Source: Henricia sp. BOLD:AAB3569 (Eukaryota > Echinodermata > Asteroidea > Spinulosida > Echinasteridae). From it: 64,000 bases of DNA. Below the pieces are notes generated by a model, which was given only the letters and a program-made list of their open reading frames with translations, was not told where the DNA came from and did no database searches. Shown here piece after piece: positions 10,523-21,700 of the stretch (the stretch's first letter is position 1; each line of letters opens with the position of its first letter). The stretch is taken from NCBI GenBank assembly GCA_037783545.1, contig JBBELK010000015.1, positions 1,977,452 through 2,041,451 on the forward strand, read 5' to 3'. The translations under genes were made by a program, and so were the position numbers.

Positions 10523-11554
10523 ACTAGCTGAGATCGATTTCACAAAAGTTAAGATGAGTTCAGGGCATCCTAATTCCCATACCAACGTCCCAAGATAAGA
10601 AGAGTGACTCTTCCTAAGATGTTTGAAATCGACTTCTGGCCAGTTTATCCCGGTGCTCAGCTGGATATATGCTGTATTCTTCAAGGCTCTATACATCGCC
10701 CAAGTACCGTATCAAATGTTGAAATGTGACAAGGTGCTCAGTTTTCGTTGTCGAACTGCTCCAGTCACCGTGTAAAAGCATTATCTATGGCCAGACACCT
10801 TGTGAATTGCTTATCTTGTACAGATATCAGTGTTCGTGCGTCACCTTTTTACATGTAGTACTTAGATGTGTACCCCAGCTTATGGAGTGGTCAGATACTG
10901 TGATTTCATGCATTGGCTTGCTTCCAGACTCAACAAGCATCAGCACTCGGCGCCCAACTTGTTTGCAGTGGCTGCGGTATTCAGCATTTATCAAAGGATC
11001 TCTCTCAAATGACATCACTCCCTACAGATTGCAACGTGCATCATGATCATGAGCGTAAAATTGAGCAACACATGTTCCATGATGTGCGTACGCGTACAGG
11101 GCTCGAAATACCTACTGGACCGGTGGACCGAGGCCAGTATTTTGAGCCTCGGTCTAGTGCTTTCTCTACCATACTAGACCAGTGGTCCAGTGCATTTTAA
11201 AACTAACCTACAGTAAATCCACGTTCCTTGTGGTATTGGTCTTGTAAAAATAGCGTCAATCCAGTAAATGATTTAAGCTACTAACCCTGTGGTCTACCAG
11301 ATTTTTTTTCATGAAATTCGAGCCCTGGCGTACCTGATGGTGTTTAATAGGCAATTGTATTTTCCTGCAAAGATGGCCGTCTGAGAGAGTGGTCTACATT
11401 CAGTACTTCCTTTAGCTACAAACCTCCTAAATCCATCTGTGCTTATTTTTGGAGAAACATAGTACATCCACCATGGACAAGTCATAGGGAAAAGTGGCAA
11501 AATCAAATTAAACAAAATAGGATATAAATGCTAAATTAACGTACAGCAGCCTTA
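10523..11554 (+). other. Probable NAA60 3' UTR and downstream DNA
   Basis: AT-rich, with stops in all frames and only small antisense open frames. The 3' UTR must begin here, but I see no unambiguous AATAAA within the first kilobase, so the transcript end is not assigned. Confidence 0.4.
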
Positions 11555-11868
11555 AGGGGTGTTCACACTATCACGGGAAAAATGGCTTTGCGTGCGCCTG
11601 TGCTATTGGTTTGTACAGGAGCTGGTTTGCTGCTTGTGCGCGCCCTATCCCGACTTGCAAAAATTTGGAGCTGGGTCAAAGTTTAATTTTGTTGAACTTT
11701 GACCACTGTGCGCTGACCTTTCCAACGCGCAGCCAATGGTGTTTCAGTGAAGCCCTAAGTTACTAGAGTGGAATTTTCTATTTTGGGAAGATCGGCGATT
11801 AGGACCTCGCGCAATGCGGTGAGCGCAGCGCGGCAGAGTGATTTTTCCGCATTAGTGTGAACGCCCCT
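11555..11868. mobile_element. PIF/Harbinger-like MITE (TTA target)
   Basis: TTA at 11552-11554 and 11869-11871. Terminal inverted repeats are AGGGGTGTTCACACTA and, reverse-complemented, AGGGGCGTTCACACTA. 314 bp, no open frame of note. A 3-bp TTA duplication is typical of PIF/Harbinger. Confidence 0.7.
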
Positions 11869-12087
11869 TTAGTGTAGTTTTTGTACAAAAGCATTACAAA
11901 ATGCTAGTCAGCACATCTAATTTAATACTGTTTGTAATTTACTTTTGTCATGTAATCTTTATCGTGGGGTGTTTTTAAATGGTGGACTTTGGTAAATATA
12001 TTTCGTGAATTTTAATTCTGTGTTAAACATGTTAGAAACGGATGGCTCCAACTTGAGTTAGAAGTAACATACCACTCGCATAATTAA

Positions 12088-12661
12088 AGGGCCTGTGACA
12101 TGCTAAACAACTTTGTGCCTAAGCTTTGCTTCATATTGACGGATTACTTGTTCAGCAAGACATACTATTGTTCGTTTGGATGTAAAATCAATAAAAGGGT
12201 GGCATTTTTCAACTTTGAAGATTTCATTGCAATAAATTACAGACAGAGGGCGCTGTTTTGAGTGCATCACATAAGGAAGACAGAAGGGAAAAGTTAAGAA
12301 AAAACATAAGACTTCAAGTTGGACTTGTGGCAAATTGCTGCAGTTTCTACCCCCAGTTTTGTCATGGCTTACAGCAGGCAACATGTAAAACAAACTCAAA
12401 CAGCCATGGATTACAAAAGTTTCAGGAAAATTGAGAAAAAAGTGGAATCTTTTGTGCACAGTGTAATGTGATTTTCCTGTGTTTGCCTCTTGTGACATAG
12501 TGACCTTGGTCATGAATATGCATATTCGCATTAGCATAAAAACTAAAAACCTTTGTTTTAACCCCCAAAGCAAGCTCCAAATAGGATTTTTATGACTTTA
12601 ACTGAGTAGAGTGGTTTTAAAGCATAGATTTCATTGATAAAAATCCTAAATAAGGGGCCCT
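12088..12661. mobile_element. TTAA-flanked element with AGGGCC ends
   Basis: TTAA at 12084-12087 and 12662-12665, with short inverted ends AGGGCC. The 156-codon minus-strand frame inside has no recognisable domain and spans most of the element; I do not call it a gene. Confidence 0.45.
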
Positions 12662-12815
12662 TTAATATCTAAAAGTAGATTTAAACCAAGCAATTTGTAT
12701 GCAGGCAAAGACAGGAAAGTACAAAAGATAAGTAGTTTTCAAAACACAGTAAATGTGTTTTCTGGTGGGCATAAACTTGAATTATAGACTAGAATTCCCT
12801 AAAGCGATAAGTTTA

Positions 12816-12961
12816 TAGACCGTTTCGAATAGCCGCCATTTTGTGGGGCAGTTTCTTTGTTCCTTGAGGTCATGCATGGTTGCACATATTGTGCTTCCAT
12901 TGTTGAACGGCTTAAGTAACAAAAGGTGCCCCACGAAATGGCGGCTATTCGATACGGTCTA
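12816..12961. mobile_element. TA-flanked MITE with TAGACCGT..CGAATAGCCGCCAT ends
   Basis: TA flanks inverted arms TAGACCGTTTCGAATAGCCG and, reverse-complemented from the right, TAGACCGTATCGAATAGCCG, continuing through CCATTTNGTGGGGCA. Partial copies lie at 46556-46640 and 29003-29040. TA duplication suggests the Tc1/mariner superfamily. Confidence 0.7.
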
Positions 12962-13159
12962 TAAAGGCTCGTCGTGTAGTATAGGAGTAGACATGTATTT
13001 AAAATGTATTTAATTGAAAATTGTGAGACAATGAGTCTAAATATTACCTTTGATATTTGGAGCCAAAGTGACCACAATAGACAAACATATGGCATTCCTT
13101 AGTTGCATTCAAGTCTTAGTGTAATACATGTAGTAGTTACACAAGACACAAGATTTAAA

Positions 13160-13400
13160 CCGGCTGGCATGACCAGTACTCATTTGAAGTTTCCATGGCA
13201 TGGAGTGACTAGAAGCATTGCTACTCCCCTTGGATGGGATGCCAGTCAATCACAGGTTTACCCCCAGCAGTTAGTTAGGTTTCCCCAGCAGGTTGTTAGT
13301 TTCTATAGCATGGAGTGACTAGGAGTATTGCTACTCCTGTAGTAGGTTGGAATGCCAATCCATTGAAGGTGTACCGGTACGTCCCCTGCAGTTTTGCAGT
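13160..13400 (-). repeat. Partial SINE, family E body, two tandem pieces
   Basis: CATGGCATGGAGTGACTAG, TGGATGGGATGCCAGTCAAT and CACAGGTTTACCCCCAGCA match the body of the SINE at 23215-23512. The block is repeated once (13190 and 13305). The tRNA-like head is missing. Confidence 0.55.
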
Positions 13401-13997
13401 GATATGAGTAGTAACAGATGCCAACATTTATGATTTAGGCGTAGTTTGTACAATTGTTTCAGCCAATGACGATTAGTATTGTGACATAATTATAAAATGC
13501 ATAGCTTCAAATTTGGGGTTTAAATAGGGCTTAGGTGTAAGTTATAAAACTTTGTGTCCAAAACGGGAGCCCCGTTGGCATCTTTGCAGTAAACAACAAA
13601 AAAGGAGGTCAATAAAAATCCAGCCTCATAAAAGAGGAAATGAAACTCCTGTGCTTTTGCACAAAGACTGGGAAAATGGAGGAAAATCACAAGCAAATTA
13701 AGAATATCAGCCAAATCAAAAGTTCATTCACATGCCTGATTTTGAAACACATTGTATCTTGTGCCCTTTAAAAACTTTGAAAGAATGCTGCTAAATGTAC
13801 ATGTGTGGGTTTTTGCAGGATTTGGTAGTATTTTTTGTCATTAGCATGATAAAACTGTGTGTGCTAAAATAGCTAATTTTGGACTCTAACAAAAAATGTG
13901 TGTACATACATGTACATACCAGTACATGTGCAAATTGTTGTCTTCGTATTTTGCACAATTCAGTTGGCACATCTGCAATAATTGTATATTATAAAAA

Positions 13998-14158
13998 TAT
14001 TGACTGCAATGAGGGGCATGGTTAAGATTATAGGCCCAAGGTGATCTCGAAGCCATGACTGTGCCCCGAGGCGGAAGCCGAGGGGCATAGTCATGGCTTC
14101 GAGATCACCGAGGGCCTATAATCTTAACCATGACCCGAATAAACAGCAGTCAATATTT
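13998..14158. mobile_element. Near-perfect hairpin foldback
   Basis: Arms of about 72 bp (13998-14069 and 14083-14158) share GATTATAGGCCCAAGGTGAT, CTCGAAGCCATGACT and the outer ATATTGACTGC. The loop is a few bases (GAGGCGGAAGCC). It resembles a MITE; target duplication not identified. Confidence 0.65.
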
Positions 14159-14641
14159 GTTTTATATACCGAATGTGTAGATTTTTGTCATCTGGTTGGT
14201 TAAAAGTAACAATACATCATAAAGTGGTCCTTCGAGTTTCGATTTCGGAAGCTGGTCTACGGCGGAAAAGTTGTATATTTACAGCAAACAATTGTAGCAC
14301 AATCACCTGGCACTTTAGTAGCACATTTCACCTGACAGTTTTTACTAGGCCACTTATTTTCTTAAGGACTTCATCATCTACGACAGACGACAAAACGACT
14401 TCGTCGAGAGTCTGCAATTACCGTCCTGCTGAATGTTTACGTGAAGCGCCAAGCTGCATAGTTGATGCACAGCTATGCTAACACATGTAATGCGCGCGTC
14501 CGGAACTTGCTAAATTACTATGCCCGGGGCATGGCAAAGACTATGCCCGGTAGGCATATACGCGCCGGTTCTAGCTGATTCAATGCCCCCACTTTTAACC
14601 AATCAGATGACAGGAATCTACGCATGAGGTATATAAAATTA
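14159..14641. mobile_element. Second foldback abutting the 14.0-kb hairpin
   Basis: Outer arms TTTTATATACCGAATGTGTAG...TCATCTGGTTGGTTAAAAGT (14159-14207) are mirrored by ACTTTTAACCAATCAGATGA...GAGGTATATAAAA (about 14592-14641). The interior holds more inverted GGGCATNGNNAAGACTATGCCC words. The two foldbacks may be one decayed composite element. Confidence 0.5.
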
Positions 14642-15319
14642 TTTTTAATAGTAAAACAGCACTGTAAACACCAATAGTAAAATAGCACTGTAAATAGCGA
14701 CTGACCTACATGTAGTAAATCCATGTGTATGGGAACAAATCTGCTTTATGCACAACCGTTTTCCCCCTTTTCCCTAAGTCATGTCAGTTACATAACGATA
14801 GAAATTTTTTGTTCAGTTTGTTCGCAGAGAACATGAGATTTCATTTTTATTTTAAACTATGTGTGACCTGATCATTGTAATTGCTATAATACTGGTAGAT
14901 ATTTCCCTGACAAAAAAAGGTTGGTTTACGTACATGTACGTAATTAACAGGTCGGGTATATTAGGCAATATATATCGTTAGTGCGCTCGCATTTTTTTTT
15001 CTGTGTTTTGATTAAAAACATGCCTGTTGGCTTCATGTCAACTTGACTTTATTGCTTGGAATCCACTTACAAAAAACAAAGAAGAAAAAAAAAGCCGCTT
15101 CATTTTGGGAGACTTTAACTTACGCTAAACCTGGTTCCTTTTTGTTTCATATTTTAATGAACCTTATTAAATTGGTATAACATACAGGATATATTTAGTG
15201 CTTTCCACTCGCTCACCCGACAATTTATGTCAACAGATGTCCGATCAAAGTCCAAGGGTTGTACGTAGCGGCAGTAATTATGTATACCCTAATTATGTAA
15301 GCTCACATTGGTCCATTAA

Positions 15320-15648
15320 AGGAGCTTGTCCAGATTTTTCCAGAAAATGGATTTTGTTCTAACCTACAATCGTATAAAATACCTCCCCATGGGAAGAAAA
15401 CAGGAAATTTGCAATCTTAACTTTGGATGTTCAAGCAAAAAGGTTGTTATAATCAATGCACTGCTTCATGTAGCCGGATAAATTACAGTAGTTTACAAAA
15501 CATTGGTGGGTTTTTTTTGACGATATCCTTGAAAATATACGGATTGAAAGCGCAAAATTTCACAATGGTAAAGAGAAAAATATGACGTCAAAATCTCAAC
15601 ACCCATGGGAAAAATGGAGGCTTTAAAAATGTGAATTGGACACGCTCC
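15320..15648. mobile_element. TTAA/TTGA-flanked MITE, family 2
   Basis: TTAA at 15316-15319 on the left, TTGA (one mutation) on the right. Ends are AGGAGCTTGTCCAG and, reverse-complemented, AGGAGCGTGTCCAATT. Shares the interior CAAAATCTCAACACCCATGG with the copy at 8637-8836. Confidence 0.6.
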
Positions 15649-16489
15649 TTGAATAACAAAGACTTGCACACAATGATGTACTCTGTACATGTACCATAAA
15701 TGTGTATCATGGCCCAATAGGGCTGATAACAATGGTCTGCTATCAATTTGTGTGTGGGTCACAAAGAACAAGCACTGCTATTTCAATACATGTCTGGTTG
15801 GAAAAATGGTTACGGGTACAATTTGCAATATAGGTCTCTTCGCTTTGTATGTCGTATGCAGCCCGAGAAAATGTGTGTGATGTTTTTTGAATTGCATTTT
15901 TTTTCTCGAATGATGCACTTCCTACAAATTGTCGCGTGCATCAGGATCTTGAGCGTAAAATTTCTGTGACGCGTATCGGCTGCGTTTGGAACATTTTTCA
16001 GGATATGCCTGTGCGTACATGTATTTGATGGCGTTTGATACGCAGTAGCATTTTTCTTACAAAGATCATAGCGTCTGTGAGAGTGGTCAATTGTACATAA
16101 TTTGCAATGTCACAATTCACAAAAAACCTTTTATCATGTATCTTTTAAGCTTTATTTTCACGGTAAACGACGTTACATGTAAAGTCAGTTACCTACATGT
16201 ACATGTGAAGCAAAACACCATGTTGACATCACAGGTTGCCTATGCAAATTTATACACCAGCCGATAATTTGTGCACAGATGGTTTTGTATATAGCAGATA
16301 GTATACAATATATTATGGTGGATGTTTTCTCAATGGCATTACTAGATACATGTACTTCAATTTGGGAGGTTTTTATTTTAATGTGTACTATGTTGTATGT
16401 ATGGTAACCATCTTTCTTTAAATCTTGTCCCGATGTTCTTGAGAAAGTTACTACAGACCATATTAAATAGTTGCCAAAATTGGCCATTA

Positions 16490-17165
16490 GAAATTAGCTT
16501 GGAAAAACTGCCAAAATGGGTCCCAAACAGGCAAATTTTTCGTTAGGAGTAATTTCGGAGACATTTTCAAAAACGTCAATTTTTTGCCAATATTGAGAAA
16601 TTACTGGACTAACCCCTTGTGAAATTTGTCTTTTTTCCCAAAAATTGCAGGAAATATTGCTTAGAACCCATTCCTTGAATTTGACCCTGTCTGCTCATCC
16701 AGGGAATTAAATGTGAAATTTAAAAAAAATTCAGAACGCGGAAAAATGTACATTTCTGCCCAAAATTTCCTTTTTTCTTAGAAAACTGCCGAAATGGGTT
16801 CTAAACAGGCAAATTTTTCGTTAGGAGTTATTTATGAGACATTTTCAAAAACGTATATTTTTTGCCAATATTGAGAAAAATCACTGAAATTTATCATTTT
16901 TTGCCAAATATTTTATAATTCAGATTTTCTGCAAAATTGCAGGAAATGTTGCCTGGAACCTATAGATGACATACTCTGCTCATCCATGATGTGAAATTAT
17001 GAAAATTTCAGATTTTCATAAAATGTTAATTTTTGGTCAAAGGGTTCCAAATGGGCAAGTAATTTCTGAGACATTTTCAAAAATGTCAATTTTTTGCCAA
17101 TCGAGAAAAATCACTGGAAATTATGAAATATAATGCAAAATTGCAAGAAATATGCTTAGAACCCA
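16490..17165. repeat. Diverged tandem repeat, ~250-290 bp period
   Basis: GACATTTTCAAAAACGT followed by TTTTTTGCCAATATTGAGAA recurs at about 16559, 16842 and 17071, with AAACAGGCAAATTTTTCGTT at 16524 and 16803. Roughly three copies, substantially diverged. A related fragment lies at 40262-40400. Confidence 0.65.
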
Positions 17166-17282
17166 TAAATAACTAGCAATGTGGCCTTTTCTAATCATTT
17201 GGTGCCCACGGATCTTAATTTCATGACACACGTTACAAATTGAGAGTTCTGTGCCAAGTGTCGGGATGATGTACATATTAGG

Positions 17283-17497
17283 GAGGTTTCGCAAGTTGAC
17301 AGATATAACGGTAACCGTTCATGTGCACATCGCACTGCGTGTACATTTATCTGCTTAATCTGCTCAGCGCTTTAAGTAAACCTGCAACTTTTTAATCCAT
17401 CTCATATGGAGGCTGATAACCGTTATTCACGCGTATGTGTACAGCAGTTACGCATCACAAGAAGCGCATAGAGTCGTGACGGTGCGAAACCTCTCTA
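17283..17497. mobile_element. Small MITE with GAGGTTTCGCA ends
   Basis: AGGGAGGTTTCGCA at the left and TGCGAAACCTCTCTA at the right are inverted. GATAACCGTTATTCACGCG mirrors the ACGGTAACCGTTCATGTGC words inside. About 215 bp. Confidence 0.6.
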
Positions 17498-17701
17498 TTG
17501 TCTTGAGAAAATTGTTTACTTTGCATATATCACAGAATACCATTATTGTAGTTTAATTTCATACAATGATTTGTACATGTACAACATTTGGATGCTAATA
17601 AATTTAAAATAATATAAGAAATAGTTAATAAAATCTAAACAGTGAAAACAACAATATCCAGGAGCAGGAGGTACCGGTAGCTTTATGATGGTTTTGCTTA
17701 A

Positions 17702-17923
17702 AGGCCCTTTGTATCATTTGCAAGATAAAACTTTTACAGATTCGTGAAATAAGAGTGTAGCATATCTAAGGAAGAATGTTGGTAAACTAGCCTGAAGAAA
17801 TTTTAGCTACATAGATGCATGAAATACCATTTTGGACGGAAATAAATTCATGTGGTGTTTGTTACCATTGCTATCAACACCTTGGGTAAGGTTTTTCTTG
17901 TTAACTCATGATACAATTGGCCT
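17702..17923. mobile_element. TTAA-flanked MITE, family 3
   Basis: TTAA at 17698-17701 and 17924-17927. Ends are AGGCCCTTTGTATCAT and, reverse-complemented, AGGCCAATTGTATCATG. 222 bp. A third, distinct TTAA family in this window. Confidence 0.6.
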
Positions 17924-17939
17924 TTAAGGGTAGAGTGCC

Positions 17940-18190
17940 GCAGCAAATCATTAAGCCGGGTTTGGGTCATATCTTAAGTGATCTCTGGGAGGCGTGGTTA
18001 TTGAAGGATTTATCCCTCTCTAGGGCTTGCTAAGCTCACGTGATAGCCAATCAGTGAGGAACAACTGCACTACTGTGATTCAAGACCGCCAGTTGGCTTC
18101 ATAGCTCAATTGGTAGGGCGTCTGCACGTTAAGGTCTGCGGTTCGATTCCCGGTGGAGTCAATTTGTTTTTCACTTCATCCTGATTTTGG
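17940..18190 (+). repeat. tRNA(Asn)-derived SINE, family B, with 5' extension
   Basis: GGCTTCATAGCTCAATTGGTAGG (A box) and GGTTCGATTCCCGG (B box) at about 18093-18163 form a tRNA-like head, but the anticodon stem is incomplete. The preceding GTGATCTCTGGGAGG...TTTATCCCTCT matches the copy at 25190-25560 in reverse, so this is a dispersed element and not a functional tRNA gene. Confidence 0.65.
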
Positions 18191-18590
18191 AGAAGACGCC
18201 TGGAAAATAGCTTGATTTCCTGACTTTAGGCACATCTCAAAATCTCTGAGGTTGTTAATTAACAATCCAGGAGGGTTTTTAATGTTTTCAGCAGTCACAA
18301 GATCAGCCATTTTTCGAGAGTGTCGCAGCTCTGTTACATGTACATACACTACTTACAATAAGTTTGGGATATTGTGGGGTGTACGCAGATATTTTACTGA
18401 GGGTATGCATTTCGCTTGAATGATTTTGTATATGATTATACAATTGTATCTGCATGACAGACACACCTTGTCACAGGAATAGGTGAAAACAGTCATTTTG
18501 AAGAAAACAAATTCCAAAATTGACAACATACCAATATTCCTAACTTATTGTGAGTAGTGTAAATGCTCTATTATAGTCATCACGATGGGG

Positions 18591-18767
18591 TTAAAACTGG
18601 ACCTTCAGCCCTGTAAAGAAGCGTCCAGGAGGAATGTCAACGTCATCGTTACTGGATTTCTTGCTTTCAGGGTCCGTATCTGTTGCCATGACAACAAGGA
18701 ACATGGAGTTACATGGAAGCATCTTGTGTAGCTTCTTAAATCGTTGGTCCAGCTGTCTTAACGTTTC
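18591..18767 (-). CDS. REXO5: REXO5 exon 17 (C terminus, stop)
   Basis: Acceptor AATGCAG/GAAACG. It reads ETLRQLDQRFKKLHKMLPCN, SMFLVVMATDTDPESKK and ends GRFFTGLKVQF with TAA at 18591-18593. Probably the end of the C-terminal RRM-like region known in this family. Confidence 0.82.
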   Translation of the reverse strand, partial: ETLRQLDQRFKKLHKMLPCNSMFLVVMATDTDPESKKSSNDDVDIPPGRFFTGLKVQF

Positions 18768-21700
18768 CTGCATTAGAACAGAGAAGGGAGAAATATTGTA
18801 AATTTGTGCAAAAAGTAAGCAAGTTTGGGATGTGTGACAGGTCATACTCATTTGTGTCAATCTGCAGATGTATAGAAATTATTAACGGGTTTTCCCCCAC
18901 CTGCACGGCTAATTTGAATTTCTAATTGTGAGAGTTTTGAATTTCTGCTAATTTAGAATTCATTATCACTGCATCTCCAACACACAAATTTATGTAAAAA
19001 GACGTGTCAGTAATTTCTCACATATAACTCAACCTGAAATATAATATGCATACATTGTTGTTTATTTATGGTGCAAGGGCAAGAGCTAAAAAACTTTAAA
19101 TGACTATAAAATTAATTGTTTTTGGGGGAAAATGAAATATAACTGACTTGTACAGCATCAGTGCCCTGTGAAATCCCTTGCATCAATTTGAAGAAGTTGT
19201 AGAACTGCACGGAGACAAACTGCGAATAGGGAAGAGTGTGGACGGCTTTCTTTAATGCCTGCAAATACGATAAGAGAAAAATAAACATTTCAGATGATGG
19301 CATCTTATATAGAGCACATATCTATCCTGCGGGATACTCATGGCGCTTTACAACATTATTACCCTGGTCATTGGGTACAACTCCCTGGGGAGTATGCAGC
19401 CCCAGCAGCCTGACAGAAGCACTCTCGGTGTTGCATGGTAGCGTAACTGGGCAAAGTAACAAACGCAACATCTGGTATGGTGCCTAATCCCGATAAGACC
19501 CTTAAAAATGTTCTCTCATACCCAATTTGGTTTATACAGTTTCAAGAAAAGAATATTTTGTGCCACCAACATACCTCTGAGTCACTCTGGCATGCTATTA
19601 CTCCAACTGGGTCCTTGACAAACTGCTTTGACACTGATGTACCATCTATCAACATGCTGACCTTCTTAAGTGAATAGGCGCATCGGAACAAACTGGGGGG
19701 AAATGAAGTACAAAACCAAATCGGTGAATATTTGTAAGAGAGTAGTTTAGACTGCATGCATCTTCACAATTTCACAGAGAGTAGTATTGTTCAAGATCCC
19801 CTCCCTCCCCCAAATATTATTAAAAATGTTTGTCACTACCATGAAATATTAACATTTTACAGTGCATGTAAAGTCCTACGCGGCCCTAGACACCCCTCTT
19901 TTCTAGTACATGTCAAAAAAAACCTGTCCTACTTTTAATCTTGAATAACCTTGTCATTTTCTAACGGATTTAAACAAAAATTTCACATCATGTAAACAAG
20001 ACCTGACAAATTTAACTGAGTGAGTTTCATCAGTTTTGTCCAAGAGGGTGAGATTTAATGGTTCTGACTTGCAGCTGTAATTTGTGAAGAATAACGGTTA
20101 CTAAACACGGCGGCATACCTCTCAGTTGGAATGGTATCTTCCATCTTTCTACCGTTGTTGAAGGTGTATTTCTCAAGATCCTCCCCTCTTGCAATCTTAA
20201 GCTGAACAAGCTTCATGCAAACGGTGGCATCTTCTACAGAATCGTGGCCTGCAGCGTGGGATTGAATGGTTTGGCTGAAATAATAATCATTACATCATCA
20301 TTAGGAAGGTTTTGGTCGCGGACGGTACAACAAATTTTGTTGTATTTTGCATTATGTGCGTACTTTTTGCATCTTCTCAAATTTTGCCATTTTTTATTGT
20401 CAACACTGATAGCATTGCTTCAACACCATGGTGAAAAACAGATTAAATAAACATAGACGTGATCACTAATCATACACGCCCAAACCTCAGTTATATCATC
20501 TATCCTACTACAGTTAAACCTATCTGAAGTTGCCATGTTTCCCCCACCCCCCAACTCTTTTCCAGTTTGAGTTTCGTGTTCTTGCATTTTTAAATGAATT
20601 ACAAAAAGGGCAAAAAAAATTTCCCATGATAATGTAAATGCCGCTTCATTGTTTTCCTCAACTTACCCTAAATATCTCAAAGCCAGTTTCCGTAGAGCCA
20701 CTCTGTAACTCCCTGTGAACATATGGCTTGTGTCGACTACATGGGGGTGATAAAGCTACAAAAATGACAAATAATTGGTAACAAAGTTAGCGGGAACAAT
20801 TTCAATTGAGGAAAGAAAAGCTTAATCTTTGAAAACAATGCAAGTAAGTATAACCTACATATGTACCGGTAGTTCGAGTGTAAAGCAGCCAAAATATGTT
20901 GCGTAAACAGCCCCACAAGGAAATTTGACCCTTGTAAAATCTCTGCTAAAGGAACATCAGAGATGCCATCATTGCAATTTGAAAAAGAGTAATTTGCCAC
21001 GGAGCACCCACTTTGGACACAACATTTTATAACTTACACCCAAAGCCCTATTTAAACCCCACATTTAAAGCTATGCATTCTAGAAATATGTCACAATACT
21101 GATCGTCAATGATGAAACAATTGTAACTACGCCTAAATCGTACATGTTGCCATCTCTGTAACGTGCTTTACCTTCAATGCTCTGAGATCATTCTCCAGTG
21201 ACTGCCCAATCAAGATGGCGTCGTGAGGCAATATGGCTATAATGTCTCTTTGGACATCGCTTATCCTGGTGGTCACAGGGTCCAGCAGTTGCTTGGTGAT
21301 GCCGCTGTACCTGTAGTTTAATGCAATGAAAACAATTGACATAGCCATTTACCAATGACTCCTGTGTTAATAAGCCATGCCAATGCAATATTTGATATAG
21401 TACCTAATCACCATTGAAATGAAACAACTAAACATGGGATGAGAGGTTGTTTCATTTCAACGGTGATTAGGCACCATACCAGATATTGCGTTAATTACTT
21501 TGCCCAGTTGTGCTCCCATGCAACACCGAGAGAAAAATTGGGTTCATAGGAAAAATCTTGGGGAGTATACCACTGTGCCTTATAGCTCAGCTGGTACAGC
21601 ATCAGCCCGGTGTGTCAGAGGTCCTGGGAAAACCTGAGGGCATATACCACTGTGCCTTATAGCTCAGCTGGTAGAGCATCTGCTTGGTGTGTCAGATGTC

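Noticed and set aside
12103..12573. 156-codon minus-strand open frame
   Set aside because: No recognised domain, no splice or start support, and it spans a TTAA-flanked element.
18093..18163. Possible functional tRNA gene
   Set aside because: The anticodon stem is incomplete and the flanking sequence matches other SINE copies at 25195-25560.
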